Assembly (NCBI GenBank): GCA_014730275.1
Contig: WJIL01000126.1
Span: forward strand, 1 to 43,508
Length of the DNA: 43,508 bases
Reading direction: 5' to 3'
Origin: Candidatus Lokiarchaeota archaeon
Lineage (GTDB): Archaea; Asgardarchaeota; Thorarchaeia; Thorarchaeales; Thorarchaeaceae
Of this stretch, positions 1 to 8,566 are shown piece by piece. The translations under genes and the position numbers were made by a program. The first letter of the stretch is position 1; the number at the start of each line of letters is the position of its first letter. The notes beneath the pieces are model-generated. The model worked only from the letters and a program-made list of their open reading frames with translations. It searched no databases and had not been told where the DNA came from.

Positions 1-691
1 AGTCGGATGCCCGGTCACGTTTTGCACAGATTTCGAGGGTATTGCAGCTCCCCGTTATGAGGAAGATATTGTCATCTGGTCCCTTTTCAAAGGTATGCAC
101 CCATTCCAACTCCCGATCAATGCCATCAGCAGAGAACCGCATATTATCCTTTCCAGTTGGGGGCAAGTTGGTAACGATATTGCCAAAGCGGTCAATTTGA
201 GTTACCTCACCGGTCCGACCTTCCAGGTGGAATTCAAGCGGAACACTGAAGTCGTCCTTAAGCGGTCCCAGGTGACGACCGGCCAGGCCCTTCTCAAGAT
301 AGGCAGCCATCCGGGCAAAGACATCTCGACCGTGAAATGTATTTGATGGCACATCTTCAACAATGATAGGGAACACCTGGGTGATGACGTCACTATGGGC
401 GGCAGGGTACATCAGTCCGTTATCAGGTCCGATGAAAACGTAGTTGGTTGTCTTGACGAGTACAGCATCACGGTCAGTACCAACACCAGGATCAACCACG
501 CAAACGAATATCGATCGTGGAGGGAAGTAGCGATAAGCGTTGAGTAGTACCCACGCACCTTCTCGAACCGAGTGTGGTGTTATGTCATGCGTAAGATCAA
601 CAATCTCCGCCTGTGTGCAGATGGTGTGAATAACCCCTTTCATCATCCCAGTATACTGTGAGCCGCCGAAATCAGATAGCAATACAATCAC
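1..691 (-). CDS. SAM hydroxide adenosyltransferase (DUF62), C-terminus cut by window edge
   Basis: This family hydrolyses S-adenosylmethionine to adenosine and methionine using a water-derived hydroxide, and is related to SAM fluorinase/chlorinase. The reading frame runs off the window at base 1, so only about 230 residues are visible. The family N-terminus is clear: LLSDFGGSQYTGMMKGVI near residues 4-21, then EIVDLTHDI, VVDPGVG, IGPDNGL and TFHGRDVF, followed by the start of the C-terminal barrel (IDRFGNIVTN). There is no upstream ATG in frame: a TGA lies a few codons before. The GTG at 691 is preceded by GAGGT seven bases upstream and places the family motif at the expected distance from the N-terminus. 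In the usual family motif a second Asp follows DFG (TDFGxxD); here the stretch reads SDFGGSQY. The gene lies 52 bases downstream of the ATP-NAD kinase-like gene and may be cotranscribed with it. Family assignment is firm; the exact reaction is inferred. Confidence 0.88.
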   Translation of the reverse strand, partial: MIVLLSDFGGSQYTGMMKGVIHTICTQAEIVDLTHDITPHSVREGAWVLLNAYRYFPPRSIFVCVVDPGVGTDRDAVLVKTTNYVFIGPDNGLMYPAAHSDVITQVFPIIVEDVPSNTFHGRDVFARMAAYLEKGLAGRHLGPLKDDFSVPLEFHLEGRTGEVTQIDRFGNIVTNLPPTGKDNMRFSADGIDRELEWVHTFEKGPDDNIFLITGSCNTLEICAKRDRASD

Positions 692-698
692 TATTGGT

Positions 699-703
699 AC
701 CTC
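699..703 (-). promoter_or_regulatory. Ribosome-binding site fixing a GTG start
   Basis: GAGGT on the minus strand is separated by seven bases from GTG at 691. The frame has a TGA four codons before the GTG region and no ATG, so this site decides the start of the SAM hydroxide adenosyltransferase. Confidence 0.6.
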
Positions 704-743
704 GTTCTCTTCTTGATAGTATCATCTCAAGCCTTTTGTTTTC

Positions 744-1889
744 CTATTCCACTTTCACCAGTCTAATCTCTCTATAATCGCTGATGACACGGATATATCC
801 ATGGAGCATATCGTCAACCTCTCGGTCTCCAGTATCGACTCGAAGGGTTTCATCCTCTATTCCTTTCAGTTTAGATGCAGTACTGATTGCAATGATATGG
901 TCTTTTCCCACCCGTTCAATGATTTTTGGACTAATCTGCTGGTTACCCCGACCAAACAACATGCCCTGATTTCCAATAGGAGACACAACAATCCAGGTCT
1001 TGTCGAAATCGTCTACGATATCAAGTATTTTTGATTCATTTACGTCATTGTAGACCTTGCCATCCTTGTAGATATCAACGCCAAGAACGGTTTTCTTGAT
1101 GTCGAGCAAATCCGCCACTGTCTTTACAGTAGTCCCCGGTCCCAGAATATACGTGGCATCTTCTTTCATATTATCTACAACGTGCCGAGCAATGGCTTGT
1201 TTTGCTTCTTCTTCATCAACGGTCTCAGGACTTGCCTGTTTTGAACCCTGGAATTTGGCGGGTACTGAAGGCCCCTCTAAATAGCCATATAGGTTGAGGT
1301 TGAATTCGTCCTCTCTGAAAGCGCTTTCATCAGCGTCCATAATCTCGAAGTCAGTTGTACCTGCAGTTCCCTCAACAACGAGACGAATCACTTCAACGGC
1401 TTCTCGTGGATTGACAACAAACACACCGCTGTACATCTTCACACCGGAGGGAATGCCAAGGACTTGGAGATTATCCAAATCATGTTCTTTCACAGAGTCC
1501 AGAATATCCCGTGCGGTGCCATCGCCTCCAACAAAGACCAAAAGTCGCACACCGGCTTCATAGAGCTTGGGCACACACCGCTTTGTGTCCCCTGCAGATG
1601 TATCATCTGAAATGTCAATGTCAATGGTCTTGTGGGTAATGCCAGCTTGTGATATCATGTTCCCTCCCATCTTGTCAGGACACGACCAAACTTCAATGTC
1701 ATAGGCAGAGTAACTCAAAAGGTCTTCTTGAAAAGCTTCGAGAAATTCGAGTGCGCGACCCGGCGATACAGGTTCGGCTCCACGCTCCAAGGCCTCTTCA
1801 ACAACACCGTCGGTCCCTTTCAGTCCAACGCGTCCACCCATACCCGCTATGGGATTTACGAGTAATCCGACAATCACCGTAAGAATCAC
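744..1889 (-). CDS. ATP-NAD kinase-like protein (COG3199 type)
   Basis: The 381-residue protein belongs to the NAD kinase/diacylglycerol kinase-like fold, in the long archaeal-bacterial COG3199 branch. Visible signatures are NPIAGMGGRVGLKGTDG at 12-28, the nucleotide-binding GGDGT at 121-125, and GIPSGVKMYSGVF at 145-157, a typical pattern of this branch. By family it could phosphorylate NAD or a related small substrate with ATP or polyphosphate; the substrate cannot be read from sequence. The chosen start is GTG 1889; another GTG four codons later (1877) would also retain the NPIAG motif. TATA-like AT-rich stretches lie at about 1916-1942. The gene is 52 bases upstream of the SAM hydroxide adenosyltransferase, same strand, so a two-gene unit around SAM/NAD nucleotide metabolism is possible. 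Confidence 0.82.
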   Translation of the reverse strand: MILTVIVGLLVNPIAGMGGRVGLKGTDGVVEEALERGAEPVSPGRALEFLEAFQEDLLSYSAYDIEVWSCPDKMGGNMISQAGITHKTIDIDISDDTSAGDTKRCVPKLYEAGVRLLVFVGGDGTARDILDSVKEHDLDNLQVLGIPSGVKMYSGVFVVNPREAVEVIRLVVEGTAGTTDFEIMDADESAFREDEFNLNLYGYLEGPSVPAKFQGSKQASPETVDEEEAKQAIARHVVDNMKEDATYILGPGTTVKTVADLLDIKKTVLGVDIYKDGKVYNDVNESKILDIVDDFDKTWIVVSPIGNQGMLFGRGNQQISPKIIERVGKDHIIAISTASKLKGIEDETLRVDTGDREVDDMLHGYIRVISDYREIRLVKVE

Positions 1890-1960
1890 CCTGCCGTATA
1901 GTGAGAGGGGCAGACTATGCTATAGTCGTTGCGATATATCGAGGTAAGGAGTAGCATACG

Positions 1961-3091
1961 CTATCCAATCATCATGAACTCGTCGTTAGTCTTCCATTGA
2001 TGCTTTTCTTCGTCGAAGGTTTCTGCCCACAGAGCATACACCTGAGACTGAATATAATCCACGAGGGAGACGGTTAACTTGTCAACATTCTGCTGAAGAT
2101 AGTTCAAAAGACTCGATAAGTGGCTCTGTGGAAGTCTCAAGTACCAGAAGATGAAATCGTCCTTGACCTTCAAAGTGGAACGGAAAGGTATAGGATGCAA
2201 TTCAATGCGTGTCTGCAGCTCTTTTCCGAATTCCTTGGGACATCGAGCGGTCAGGATAACATTACTGTACAAATCGAATGTTTCGCGATCCAAGAAGACA
2301 TGGTAGCCTTCGATGAAGTTCTCTTCCAGTAGAGCGTATCTCCGAGAGAATTCTTGTGAGGTGAATTCGACGCCCTCCTTTTTCAGCTCGATAATAATTT
2401 CCTTCTGCTTTCTCCGGGCACCCATTCCAAGTTTAGTGAGGATGTAGAAGTCCTTTTTGTTCAATATGTCAAGACGAGATTCTGTTGTCCTACGTCCAGA
2501 TGGTTCTCTTCTCGACAGGTCCTGCGAAGCCCATTCCTCCCAATCAAAGTTCCAAGTGAAAGAGTCCACATTCCAGTGTTCCAGGCTTGAAACCGTAAAC
2601 ACGGGTTGAGTGTTCACCGTTGGAAGAACAGTATAGTTATCAAAGCACAGTTCGGTCTGCTTCTGTTCTAGCATTTTGCGAACTTTGCCAGTCTTACTAA
2701 TCGGTACCCTGAACTGCGTGAATATACCAGAGTAGTTGCCATAACAGCGTGACCGATACTTTGTGTACGGGTGTTTCTCACAAAGCGCTTCTACGTCCTC
2801 TATGACTGCTAGTTCAGACGTTTCAACAAAAGCATCTACAGTCTGAAGCCCGAGAGCTTTTTCATTCAAATCAGGAATAACCCTGAAATATCGTCGGCCG
2901 TTATCCTTTGCACGCCCCTGTAATTCTCGCAAGTACTTGGAAACAGTTGTACGAGAGTATCCCACTCGCTCAGCAAGCTCTTCCAATGTATCCATTGGGC
3001 CCTCTTGAAGAGCGATAAGTAAACTGAGATAGTTACCACTAAGTCTACGGCCCATTCTTGACCATTCTCCCAAGTAATCCTCTCTTCCCAT
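1961..3091 (-). CDS. Duplicated winged-helix (Lrp-like) transcription regulator
   Basis: The 376-residue soluble protein starts with a helix-turn-helix at about residues 20-60 (TLEELAERVGYSRTTVSKYL is the recognition region). An alpha/beta stretch follows to about 170. A Ser/Arg-rich linker at about 190-210 leads to a second half beginning near LNKKDFYILTKLGMGARRK, which again looks like a winged helix followed by a strand-helix module. The layout resembles two Lrp/AsnC-like units fused in one chain, but I cannot name a family. Start ATG 3091 is the first in frame and precedes the HTH by a normal distance. The gene follows the small secreted protein by 29 bases on the same strand. DNA-binding role is inferred from the first HTH; ligand and targets are unknown. 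Confidence 0.65.
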   Translation of the reverse strand: MGREDYLGEWSRMGRRLSGNYLSLLIALQEGPMDTLEELAERVGYSRTTVSKYLRELQGRAKDNGRRYFRVIPDLNEKALGLQTVDAFVETSELAVIEDVEALCEKHPYTKYRSRCYGNYSGIFTQFRVPISKTGKVRKMLEQKQTELCFDNYTVLPTVNTQPVFTVSSLEHWNVDSFTWNFDWEEWASQDLSRREPSGRRTTESRLDILNKKDFYILTKLGMGARRKQKEIIIELKKEGVEFTSQEFSRRYALLEENFIEGYHVFLDRETFDLYSNVILTARCPKEFGKELQTRIELHPIPFRSTLKVKDDFIFWYLRLPQSHLSSLLNYLQQNVDKLTVSLVDYIQSQVYALWAETFDEEKHQWKTNDEFMMIG

Positions 3092-3120
3092 TCAGGTGTA
3101 GTCTTCAGATGATTAGGCTA

Positions 3121-3588
3121 TTAGAATAGCACTTCTATGTGTGGATCTCCAGTTCCAGAACCTGTGGGTGGATCAAACTCATAGCTCGTGCTGCAACAGT
3201 CAAAAACAGACCCACCAAACGCGATTGCATCAACCTTGAGGCTGTACCAACCGGATTCCCAAGCAGAATCATACCACAATATGTACATGTGAAGTTCTGA
3301 ATACTTGCCCACCAGCATTATCGCTGCACGATGTTCGATACCAGACGGAAGCCCAAGTGTAAGGTAGAACTCGGACTTTCTCGGTGGAGCACTCCCCTCG
3401 GAAATTTCACAACTCAGCTCTATCAGAACATCATCTTCAAGACCATCATCGTCAAGATCGTAGTAGTATGCGTGATCCACAGATACATCGAGCCTATCAC
3501 TCATGGCATAACAGTTCTGGGCCATTGAAATGAATAGGACCGCACCTATAAACAGGACAGCAAAGACACTTTTACGTCCATGAATCAT
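3121..3588 (-). CDS. Small secreted acidic protein with Ca-binding-like loop
   Basis: The 155-residue protein has a clear signal peptide: basic MIHGRKS, hydrophobic core to about residue 24, and a small-residue cut site near CYA-MS. Right after it, YYDLDDDGLEDDV at about 42-54 resembles an EF-hand/dockerin-type calcium loop. The rest is predicted beta-rich, with a CC pair in the last third that could form a disulfide outside the cell. I recognise no family. A strong TATA-like box at 3612-3622 lies about 30 bases before the ATG, so the mRNA probably has almost no leader. It sits between the subtilase and the regulator; an extracytoplasmic, beta-sandwich-like role is inferred, no function is claimed. 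Confidence 0.7.
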   Translation of the reverse strand: MIHGRKSVFAVLFIGAVLFISMAQNCYAMSDRLDVSVDHAYYYDLDDDGLEDDVLIELSCEISEGSAPPRKSEFYLTLGLPSGIEHRAAIMLVGKYSELHMYILWYDSAWESGWYSLKVDAIAFGGSVFDCCSTSYEFDPPTGSGTGDPHIEVLF

Positions 3589-3611
3589 AATGATGGAGAA
3601 AAGAAACCTTC

Positions 3612-3622
3612 CTTATATAACT
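3612..3622 (-). promoter_or_regulatory. TATA-like promoter of the small secreted protein
   Basis: Minus strand reads AGTTATATAAGG. Its centre is about 29 bases from the ATG at 3588, the spacing expected for an archaeal TATA box with a transcript starting close to the start codon. Confidence 0.55.
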
Positions 3623-3645
3623 TGTCAACAATTTCCGCGTTTCGT

Positions 3646-3679
3646 AAAAAAAAAGATGGAAGGAGGGGATTCCTCCTTC
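3646..3679 (-). terminator. Hairpin plus T-run overlapping the subtilase stop codon
   Basis: An 8-bp perfect stem (3659-3666 pairs with 3672-3679, 5-base loop) is followed on the minus strand by nine T (3646-3654). The right arm includes bases of the TGA stop (3678-3680) of the subtilase gene, so translation end and transcript end nearly coincide. Confidence 0.65.
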
Positions 3680-5927
3680 ATATACTGAATGTCTTGCTTG
3701 TCACTACGTTTGCAGTAGCATCGTATGTGTAGTTTGTATGAGTAACATCAGTCACGGTGACTGTGTACTCACCACTCGGTACCTTCTTCAGCTCGAAGAC
3801 CGCTATCCCATCACTACCTGTAGTAGCCGTATAGGTGCTGATGCTTCCGTCGGGATATTCGACGTCAATCGTAACATCAGCGCTGCTTACTGGGTTACCA
3901 TTGCTATCAACAATGGCAACTTCTATTGTTAACCAAGTATGGGGACCGCGTGACTGAGTGGAGTATGTGATGTCCGCAACGTGCATGGTTGCATCTCCAC
4001 TACCGCTATTATCAACAGTCACACCAACACTATCAGAAGCTGTCTGACCTGCTGAGTCTGTAGCACGAGCATCTATGGTATGGGAACCATCGGCATAGCC
4101 TGTTGTATCCCAATCATAGTAATAGTAGCCGTTGCTATCAACATTATTGCTGATATCAATCCATGTACCAGAGTCGATACTAATCTCGACTGTGCTGACA
4201 CTGTTGTCATCACTTGCCGATACAAGGATTCTGTAGGTACCACTCACGGTCTCACCGTCAGTTGGTGCTGCAATCGAACATGTTGGTGGATCATCTGTCG
4301 ACCCACTATTGTCGACTGTTAGGCCCACACTGTCGGATGCGGTCTGACTGGCTGTATCAGTGACTCTTGCATTGACTGTGTGACTGCCATCAGCATACGC
4401 TGTGGTGTCCCAGTCATAATAGTAGTAGCCGTCACTGTCCACATTGTTTGTGATGTCAATCCAGGAACCCGAATCGATGTTGACCTCAACTTTCGAGACG
4501 CCGTTGTCATCGCTAGCAGAGACCTTGATTCTGTAAGTTCCACTGACAGTCTCGCCTTCGGTTGGAGCTGCAATTGAAGCACTTGGTGGATTGTCAGTGC
4601 TACCACCCGTAACGTAATCGAGTGCATCCTTTGCTTGAGCAATGCCCCATCCGTAGGTATTGTCAGCACCAGTTTCACCCTTGTCCAAAGCGGTGGTCTT
4701 CAGTACGTTCTTCACATCAAAGGATGTCAGAGACGTGTCTGCTTGGCGAATAAGAGCGCCAATACCAGCCGCCATAGGTGTAGCCATTGAAGTACCGCTG
4801 TAGGTCACGTAGCCGCTTCCGCTGTTGGCTTCGGCTGCTGTGATACCGTTACCAGCTGCACATATCTCTGGCTTGATTCTCCCATCAGCAGTTGGTCCTT
4901 CATTGCTGAAACTTGAGTGACTGCCATCATCATCTACTGAACCGACGGTAATGGCATACTCTGAAGCTGATGGACATCCGATTGTATTGTATCCGTATAG
5001 CGCCTCAGGATGGCCATGATTACCAGCCGCTACAAAGAGGGCTATATCGTCAGACATCATCGCATCAGCCATCTGACAAATCTCGCAGGTTCCATCAGTG
5101 GAGCTGGAGGGGTTAGTCGAGAGGCTCATCGATGCGATGTTGATTCCGTACACATCGTTGTTGTCGATGACCCATTGCATTCCTGCAAGTAGGCCTTCCA
5201 TCGTTCCGCCACCATCTGCGTCAAGCACCTTCACACCAACTAACTGAGCGGCATAAGCAACTCCACGATAACGGGAATCGCCTTCACCGGTACCGGCGGT
5301 AATACTTGCGCAGTGTGTACCGTGACCATTATCATCGTACGCACTTACTGGCGCACTCAAATCATCTTGGCCATTGACAATGTCCTTGAAGGCAACGACC
5401 TTGTAGGTATTGTACGCGTCGTTGTCATCCAAGTCAACGTGGCTATTATCGATGCCAGTATCAAGTACACAGATAACCATTCCTTCTCCTCGATAGGAGT
5501 AGGAGTTGTAAGCCTCAGGGACTTGTACAACAGGTAAGCCACTATCTAGGGTGGCCTGCACCTTAGTCTTAGCGTCAGATATCCGGATAACATCAGCAGC
5601 GCTACCCAGAATCTTAACATTCTTCGCGGGCAACTCAACAGAGAGTGCCCCGATTGCATCATATCTGTACCTGACCTTAGCATCTAGTGCGGGAAGCAGG
5701 TCTTCAATGCTTCCGCTCGTAGTTACTAGGACAGAGACACGTTTGCTTCCCTCGACGCCGGCCAGCTTCGATTCAAAGTCGTCAACTATGTTATTGGCAT
5801 TCTGATCCCAACTGGTGGGCATAGTTGTGTTCTCGGACACAGTAGTAACAGAAAAACTGCTGACTACCATTGCCGTAAACAAGAATACGAAGCAGTAAGC
5901 GGCGAGTTTGTATTTCCTATCTCTCAC
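3678..5927 (-). CDS. Secreted subtilisin-like (S8) protease with two Ig-like repeats
   Basis: The 749-residue exported serine protease has a signal peptide/TM at about 7-28 and a propeptide-like region at about 35-125. The S8 catalytic domain at about 145-435 shows the triad D156 (VLDTGID), H202 (NGHGTH) and S380 (GTSMATP), with oxyanion N303 (AAGN). Two near-identical 100-residue Ig-like units follow (about 443-542 and 543-642; each with PPxxSIAAP, SDDN and DWDTT). A C-terminal beta domain (about 650-749) resembles a carboxypeptidase-regulatory or transthyretin-like fold (SSADVTIDV, GEYTVTVTD). There is no C-terminal membrane anchor, so it is likely released or loosely attached. Start GTG 5927 has GGGAGAGAG about five bases upstream; no earlier in-frame start is better. 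It ends in an intrinsic-type terminator and is divergent from the SDR gene. Confidence 0.93.
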   Translation of the reverse strand: MRDRKYKLAAYCFVFLFTAMVVSSFSVTTVSENTTMPTSWDQNANNIVDDFESKLAGVEGSKRVSVLVTTSGSIEDLLPALDAKVRYRYDAIGALSVELPAKNVKILGSAADVIRISDAKTKVQATLDSGLPVVQVPEAYNSYSYRGEGMVICVLDTGIDNSHVDLDDNDAYNTYKVVAFKDIVNGQDDLSAPVSAYDDNGHGTHCASITAGTGEGDSRYRGVAYAAQLVGVKVLDADGGGTMEGLLAGMQWVIDNNDVYGINIASMSLSTNPSSSTDGTCEICQMADAMMSDDIALFVAAGNHGHPEALYGYNTIGCPSASEYAITVGSVDDDGSHSSFSNEGPTADGRIKPEICAAGNGITAAEANSGSGYVTYSGTSMATPMAAGIGALIRQADTSLTSFDVKNVLKTTALDKGETGADNTYGWGIAQAKDALDYVTGGSTDNPPSASIAAPTEGETVSGTYRIKVSASDDNGVSKVEVNIDSGSWIDITNNVDSDGYYYYDWDTTAYADGSHTVNARVTDTASQTASDSVGLTVDNSGSTDDPPTCSIAAPTDGETVSGTYRILVSASDDNSVSTVEISIDSGTWIDISNNVDSNGYYYYDWDTTGYADGSHTIDARATDSAGQTASDSVGVTVDNSGSGDATMHVADITYSTQSRGPHTWLTIEVAIVDSNGNPVSSADVTIDVEYPDGSISTYTATTGSDGIAVFELKKVPSGEYTVTVTDVTHTNYTYDATANVVTSKTFSI
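4001..4600 (-). repeat. Two 300-bp tandem repeats encoding Ig-like units
   Basis: Bases 4001-4300 and 4301-4600 match at a 300-base period, for example the blocks around 4007 and 4307. They encode 100-residue units with PPxxSIAAPT, GETVSGTYRI and YYYYDWDTT in the same places. Codon positions have drifted while the protein sequence is conserved, pointing to an old duplication under selection. Confidence 0.85.
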
Positions 5928-5999
5928 CTAATCTCTCTCCCTTGTGGTTGTTCGAATCAACGACAACCATCAAGACAGTGTCGGAAAAATGAAAACTTA

Positions 6000-6009
6000 C
6001 TTATAAAAT
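6000..6009. promoter_or_regulatory. TATA-like box in the divergent subtilase/SDR gap
   Basis: CTTATAAAAT lies 73 bases before the SDR ATG and about 75 bases before the subtilase GTG. Read in the opposite sense it is ATTTTATAAG, so it could serve either gene. It is the only strong TATA-like element in this gap. Confidence 0.4.
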
Positions 6010-6082
6010 TACCTGAAATTTCCGCAACAGCTATGACAATCTCTTTCTAGACAGGGCTTTATCGTAGAAAAGGGAACAAACA

Positions 6083-6796
6083 ATGGCAGGTCAAAGCCCA
6101 AAATCAAAAGTCATAGTGATAACTGGTGGATCAAGTGGAATAGGTCGAACTACAGCGCTCCAACTCGCACCTGAAGGCCACTCATTTCTACTAATAGGGA
6201 GAAACGAGGAACGTCTCGAAGATACATGCAGAGAAGTAGAAGAGCTTGGAGGTAAGGCGATAGCAGCTACCGGAGATGTAGCTTCAGCAGAAGACGTTGA
6301 GAAACAATACAGGAAAGCAATAGACGAATTTGGGCGAGTTGACGTTCTCATTGCAAACGCAGGTGTTGGCTATTTTGGCAATTTAGAAGAACTCACTATC
6401 CAAGAATACGATGAACAGTTCGACACTAACGTCAGGGGCGTCTTTCTATGGATTAAACAGGTCCTTCCGAATATGAAAGAAAGAGATGCTGGTCAAATAG
6501 CCGTCACGTCCTCTAATCTCGGGCTAGAGACTTCAGCTCGGGCAAATATCTATGCTGCTACGAAGCATGCTGTACAGGCAATGGTCGGATCCCTTCGAAA
6601 AGAACTCAAAGACACCAATGTTAAGGCGGCAACAGTCAATCCTGGCTCGGTATCCACGCCATGGTTTGATGGTAAGGATGTAGACCGTTCGAAAATGCTC
6701 TCGGCGGAGGATGTCGCCAGGGCCTTCAAGATGATTATCGACCAAGGAAAAACGAGCGACATCGACCATATCCATCTTTTACCTACAAAAAGATGA
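6083..6796 (+). CDS. Short-chain dehydrogenase/reductase
   Basis: The 237-residue classical SDR is an NAD(P)-dependent oxidoreductase of an alcohol/ketone substrate. Motifs in order: cofactor-binding TGGSSGIG at 14-21, NAG at 92-94, N116, S143/S144 and the catalytic Y157-x3-K161 (YAATK), then NPGSV at 186-190. The complete Asn-Ser-Tyr-Lys set makes an active enzyme likely. R40 after the second strand (LIGRNEER) suggests NADP preference, which is inference. Length is typical. ATG 6083 follows AGGGA by seven bases. Substrate cannot be told; the general pattern resembles bacterial YdfG-type or 3-oxoacyl reductases. No same-strand neighbour; convergent with the NosD-like gene. Confidence 0.9.
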   Translation: MAGQSPKSKVIVITGGSSGIGRTTALQLAPEGHSFLLIGRNEERLEDTCREVEELGGKAIAATGDVASAEDVEKQYRKAIDEFGRVDVLIANAGVGYFGNLEELTIQEYDEQFDTNVRGVFLWIKQVLPNMKERDAGQIAVTSSNLGLETSARANIYAATKHAVQAMVGSLRKELKDTNVKAATVNPGSVSTPWFDGKDVDRSKMLSAEDVARAFKMIIDQGKTSDIDHIHLLPTKR

Positions 6797-6833
6797 CATG
6801 ATCATTGTGTATATGACGAGCTGAACTCGGTGG

Positions 6834-8444
6834 CTATTTGACTCGATAGCCGTTCCGTATGAATAATTCAATGCCAACAATCGCAATTACTACTACAGCT
6901 GCAACACCAATGATTATGACTGAAAAGCCTATTCTAGGGACGCATTCAGACATATGTGGAGTCCCGTCCGATAGCTTCCGAGGAAATCGATCTACGCCAG
7001 CTCCATATCCTTCTATGGGATAGGAATTGGTTCCATTGTAGTCACTCCAGTGGTTTCCCAGACCATCTCCGTTGTCCCAAGTGCAATTTGAAGCTACTTG
7101 GAAGGCATTTTCATCCCCGTTCCAGCCGATTTTGTTTCCAAAGATGTGGTTGTTATATGAGAAATACATGTATATTCCATATCTGGTGTTATTGTAAATC
7201 GCATTGTATGTGAAAAGGGATTCTTGCACTGATGCTGCGTGGATTCCGTGAGTGTTCCAGTACAGTCTATTACAGGAGAGTCTACACTCATGTCCGCTTT
7301 GTATCTTTATCCCGGCTCCTGGAAATGGAGGGTTTTTTGTTATGTTTCGAACCACATTCTTCTCAATAGTGCATCGCCAGCTAGCAAGCAAATGTATACC
7401 ATATCGAACACAGGATACAGCGGTGATGTTTCTCACGACACTATTCCAGCAAAGGAACAGCAAAATGCCAGTATGAACATTCTGGAAAAAACCGTATTTG
7501 AAAGAGGTGTTATTGCACCCTACTGCAACGATCTGTCCGTATTCCCTGCAATCCACGAAAGTGTTAGAGATGTTGTGGAAATAGCCAATCGGTTTGCCGC
7601 CAACGGTGTTATTTGTAATTTGGTAAGAATATGCAGAAGAAGATGGCCTTGTAAGGGATATACCAAAAGCTGCCATGGCGTTATCACTAACAACACAAGC
7701 AGGTGAGGAGTCGATAGAAATACCATGATTCTCAGAGAATATTGAATTTCCAATTATGTGAGTCCTATCGCAATCAGTTATTGCAATCCCTGCATTCCAA
7801 ATTGCATTGTTCTTGATAGTGAGTCCGCTACTCAACCAGAAACAAAACATGTTTCCGTATACCGCGTTGCTTCGAAAGGTGCACGACATGCACTCGATAA
7901 CGTCGATCCGTTGATTGCAACTGACTATTTCATTTAGTGATATCAGCGAAGAATTAATGGCCCTCATATGAATGCCATAGGAGCAGTTTCTGATGTGGTT
8001 ACCAGTTATTCTAAAGTTCAAGCCATTTCGAAGCCATATACCCCATTTGGCATTCCTAATTGTGCAATCAATCAATTTACCATGACTAACGTTACGTAGA
8101 TGGAGGCTGCAGTTTCCTCCACGAATTGCCACAAGGGTGCAGCTATCTATGACAAAATGACTACGTGTATCACTTATGCTGATTGGAACTATTTCTGAAG
8201 TTATATTGAGAGATGCGATAACGTATGGATTCGCTTCGGTCCCATTACCTGGCCACCCCTGCTCAGCAAAATCATCATCGGAATCTATTCGTATAGGTTC
8301 ATGATTTCCAGCTGGAATAGTATGTGCTGAATCTACTGATGACTGATTCAAAGCCGTGAACAGTACGGGACTGGGATTCAGAATCCTAGCTAGTAGAATG
8401 AAACACACCAAAACCCAGATTCTTACAGAGTACGTTCTGAACAT
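6834..8444 (-). CDS. Surface right-handed beta-helix (NosD-like) protein with C-terminal anchor
   Basis: The 536-residue protein has an N-terminal hydrophobic signal (about 8-30), a long parallel beta-helix region, and a single C-terminal membrane helix (about 508-530) followed by basic RNGYRVK. The central region has many short coils of the pattern x-I-x-x-N-x-I/x-x-C with N-x-I/SYGIHM, typical of periplasmic copper-binding NosD/PbH1 repeats. The end reads GNHWSDYNGT, a common NosD-type closing motif. Topology predicts an outside-facing helix anchored by its C-terminus. Such proteins bind or act on polysaccharides or assemble at surfaces; the true ligand is unknown. Cys are frequent, possibly in disulfides. 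ATG 8444 opens directly into the signal peptide. Confidence 0.85.
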   Translation of the reverse strand: MFRTYSVRIWVLVCFILLARILNPSPVLFTALNQSSVDSAHTIPAGNHEPIRIDSDDDFAEQGWPGNGTEANPYVIASLNITSEIVPISISDTRSHFVIDSCTLVAIRGGNCSLHLRNVSHGKLIDCTIRNAKWGIWLRNGLNFRITGNHIRNCSYGIHMRAINSSLISLNEIVSCNQRIDVIECMSCTFRSNAVYGNMFCFWLSSGLTIKNNAIWNAGIAITDCDRTHIIGNSIFSENHGISIDSSPACVVSDNAMAAFGISLTRPSSSAYSYQITNNTVGGKPIGYFHNISNTFVDCREYGQIVAVGCNNTSFKYGFFQNVHTGILLFLCWNSVVRNITAVSCVRYGIHLLASWRCTIEKNVVRNITKNPPFPGAGIKIQSGHECRLSCNRLYWNTHGIHAASVQESLFTYNAIYNNTRYGIYMYFSYNNHIFGNKIGWNGDENAFQVASNCTWDNGDGLGNHWSDYNGTNSYPIEGYGAGVDRFPRKLSDGTPHMSECVPRIGFSVIIIGVAAVVVIAIVGIELFIRNGYRVK

Positions 8445-8566
8445 CCGAAGAACAGCATCCTACCATGCATTCACCTATCATCTTGTCATAGCTGTAATAA
8501 ATCAATCCTCGGAAGATACTTGAACAAACAGAATCAGATGCATCCCATGAATAATGCGTAACGAGA

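Noticed and set aside
7239-7706. 155-codon open frame antisense to the beta-helix protein
   Set aside because: No domain, no ribosome-binding site, and composition follows the antisense of a repeat-rich gene.
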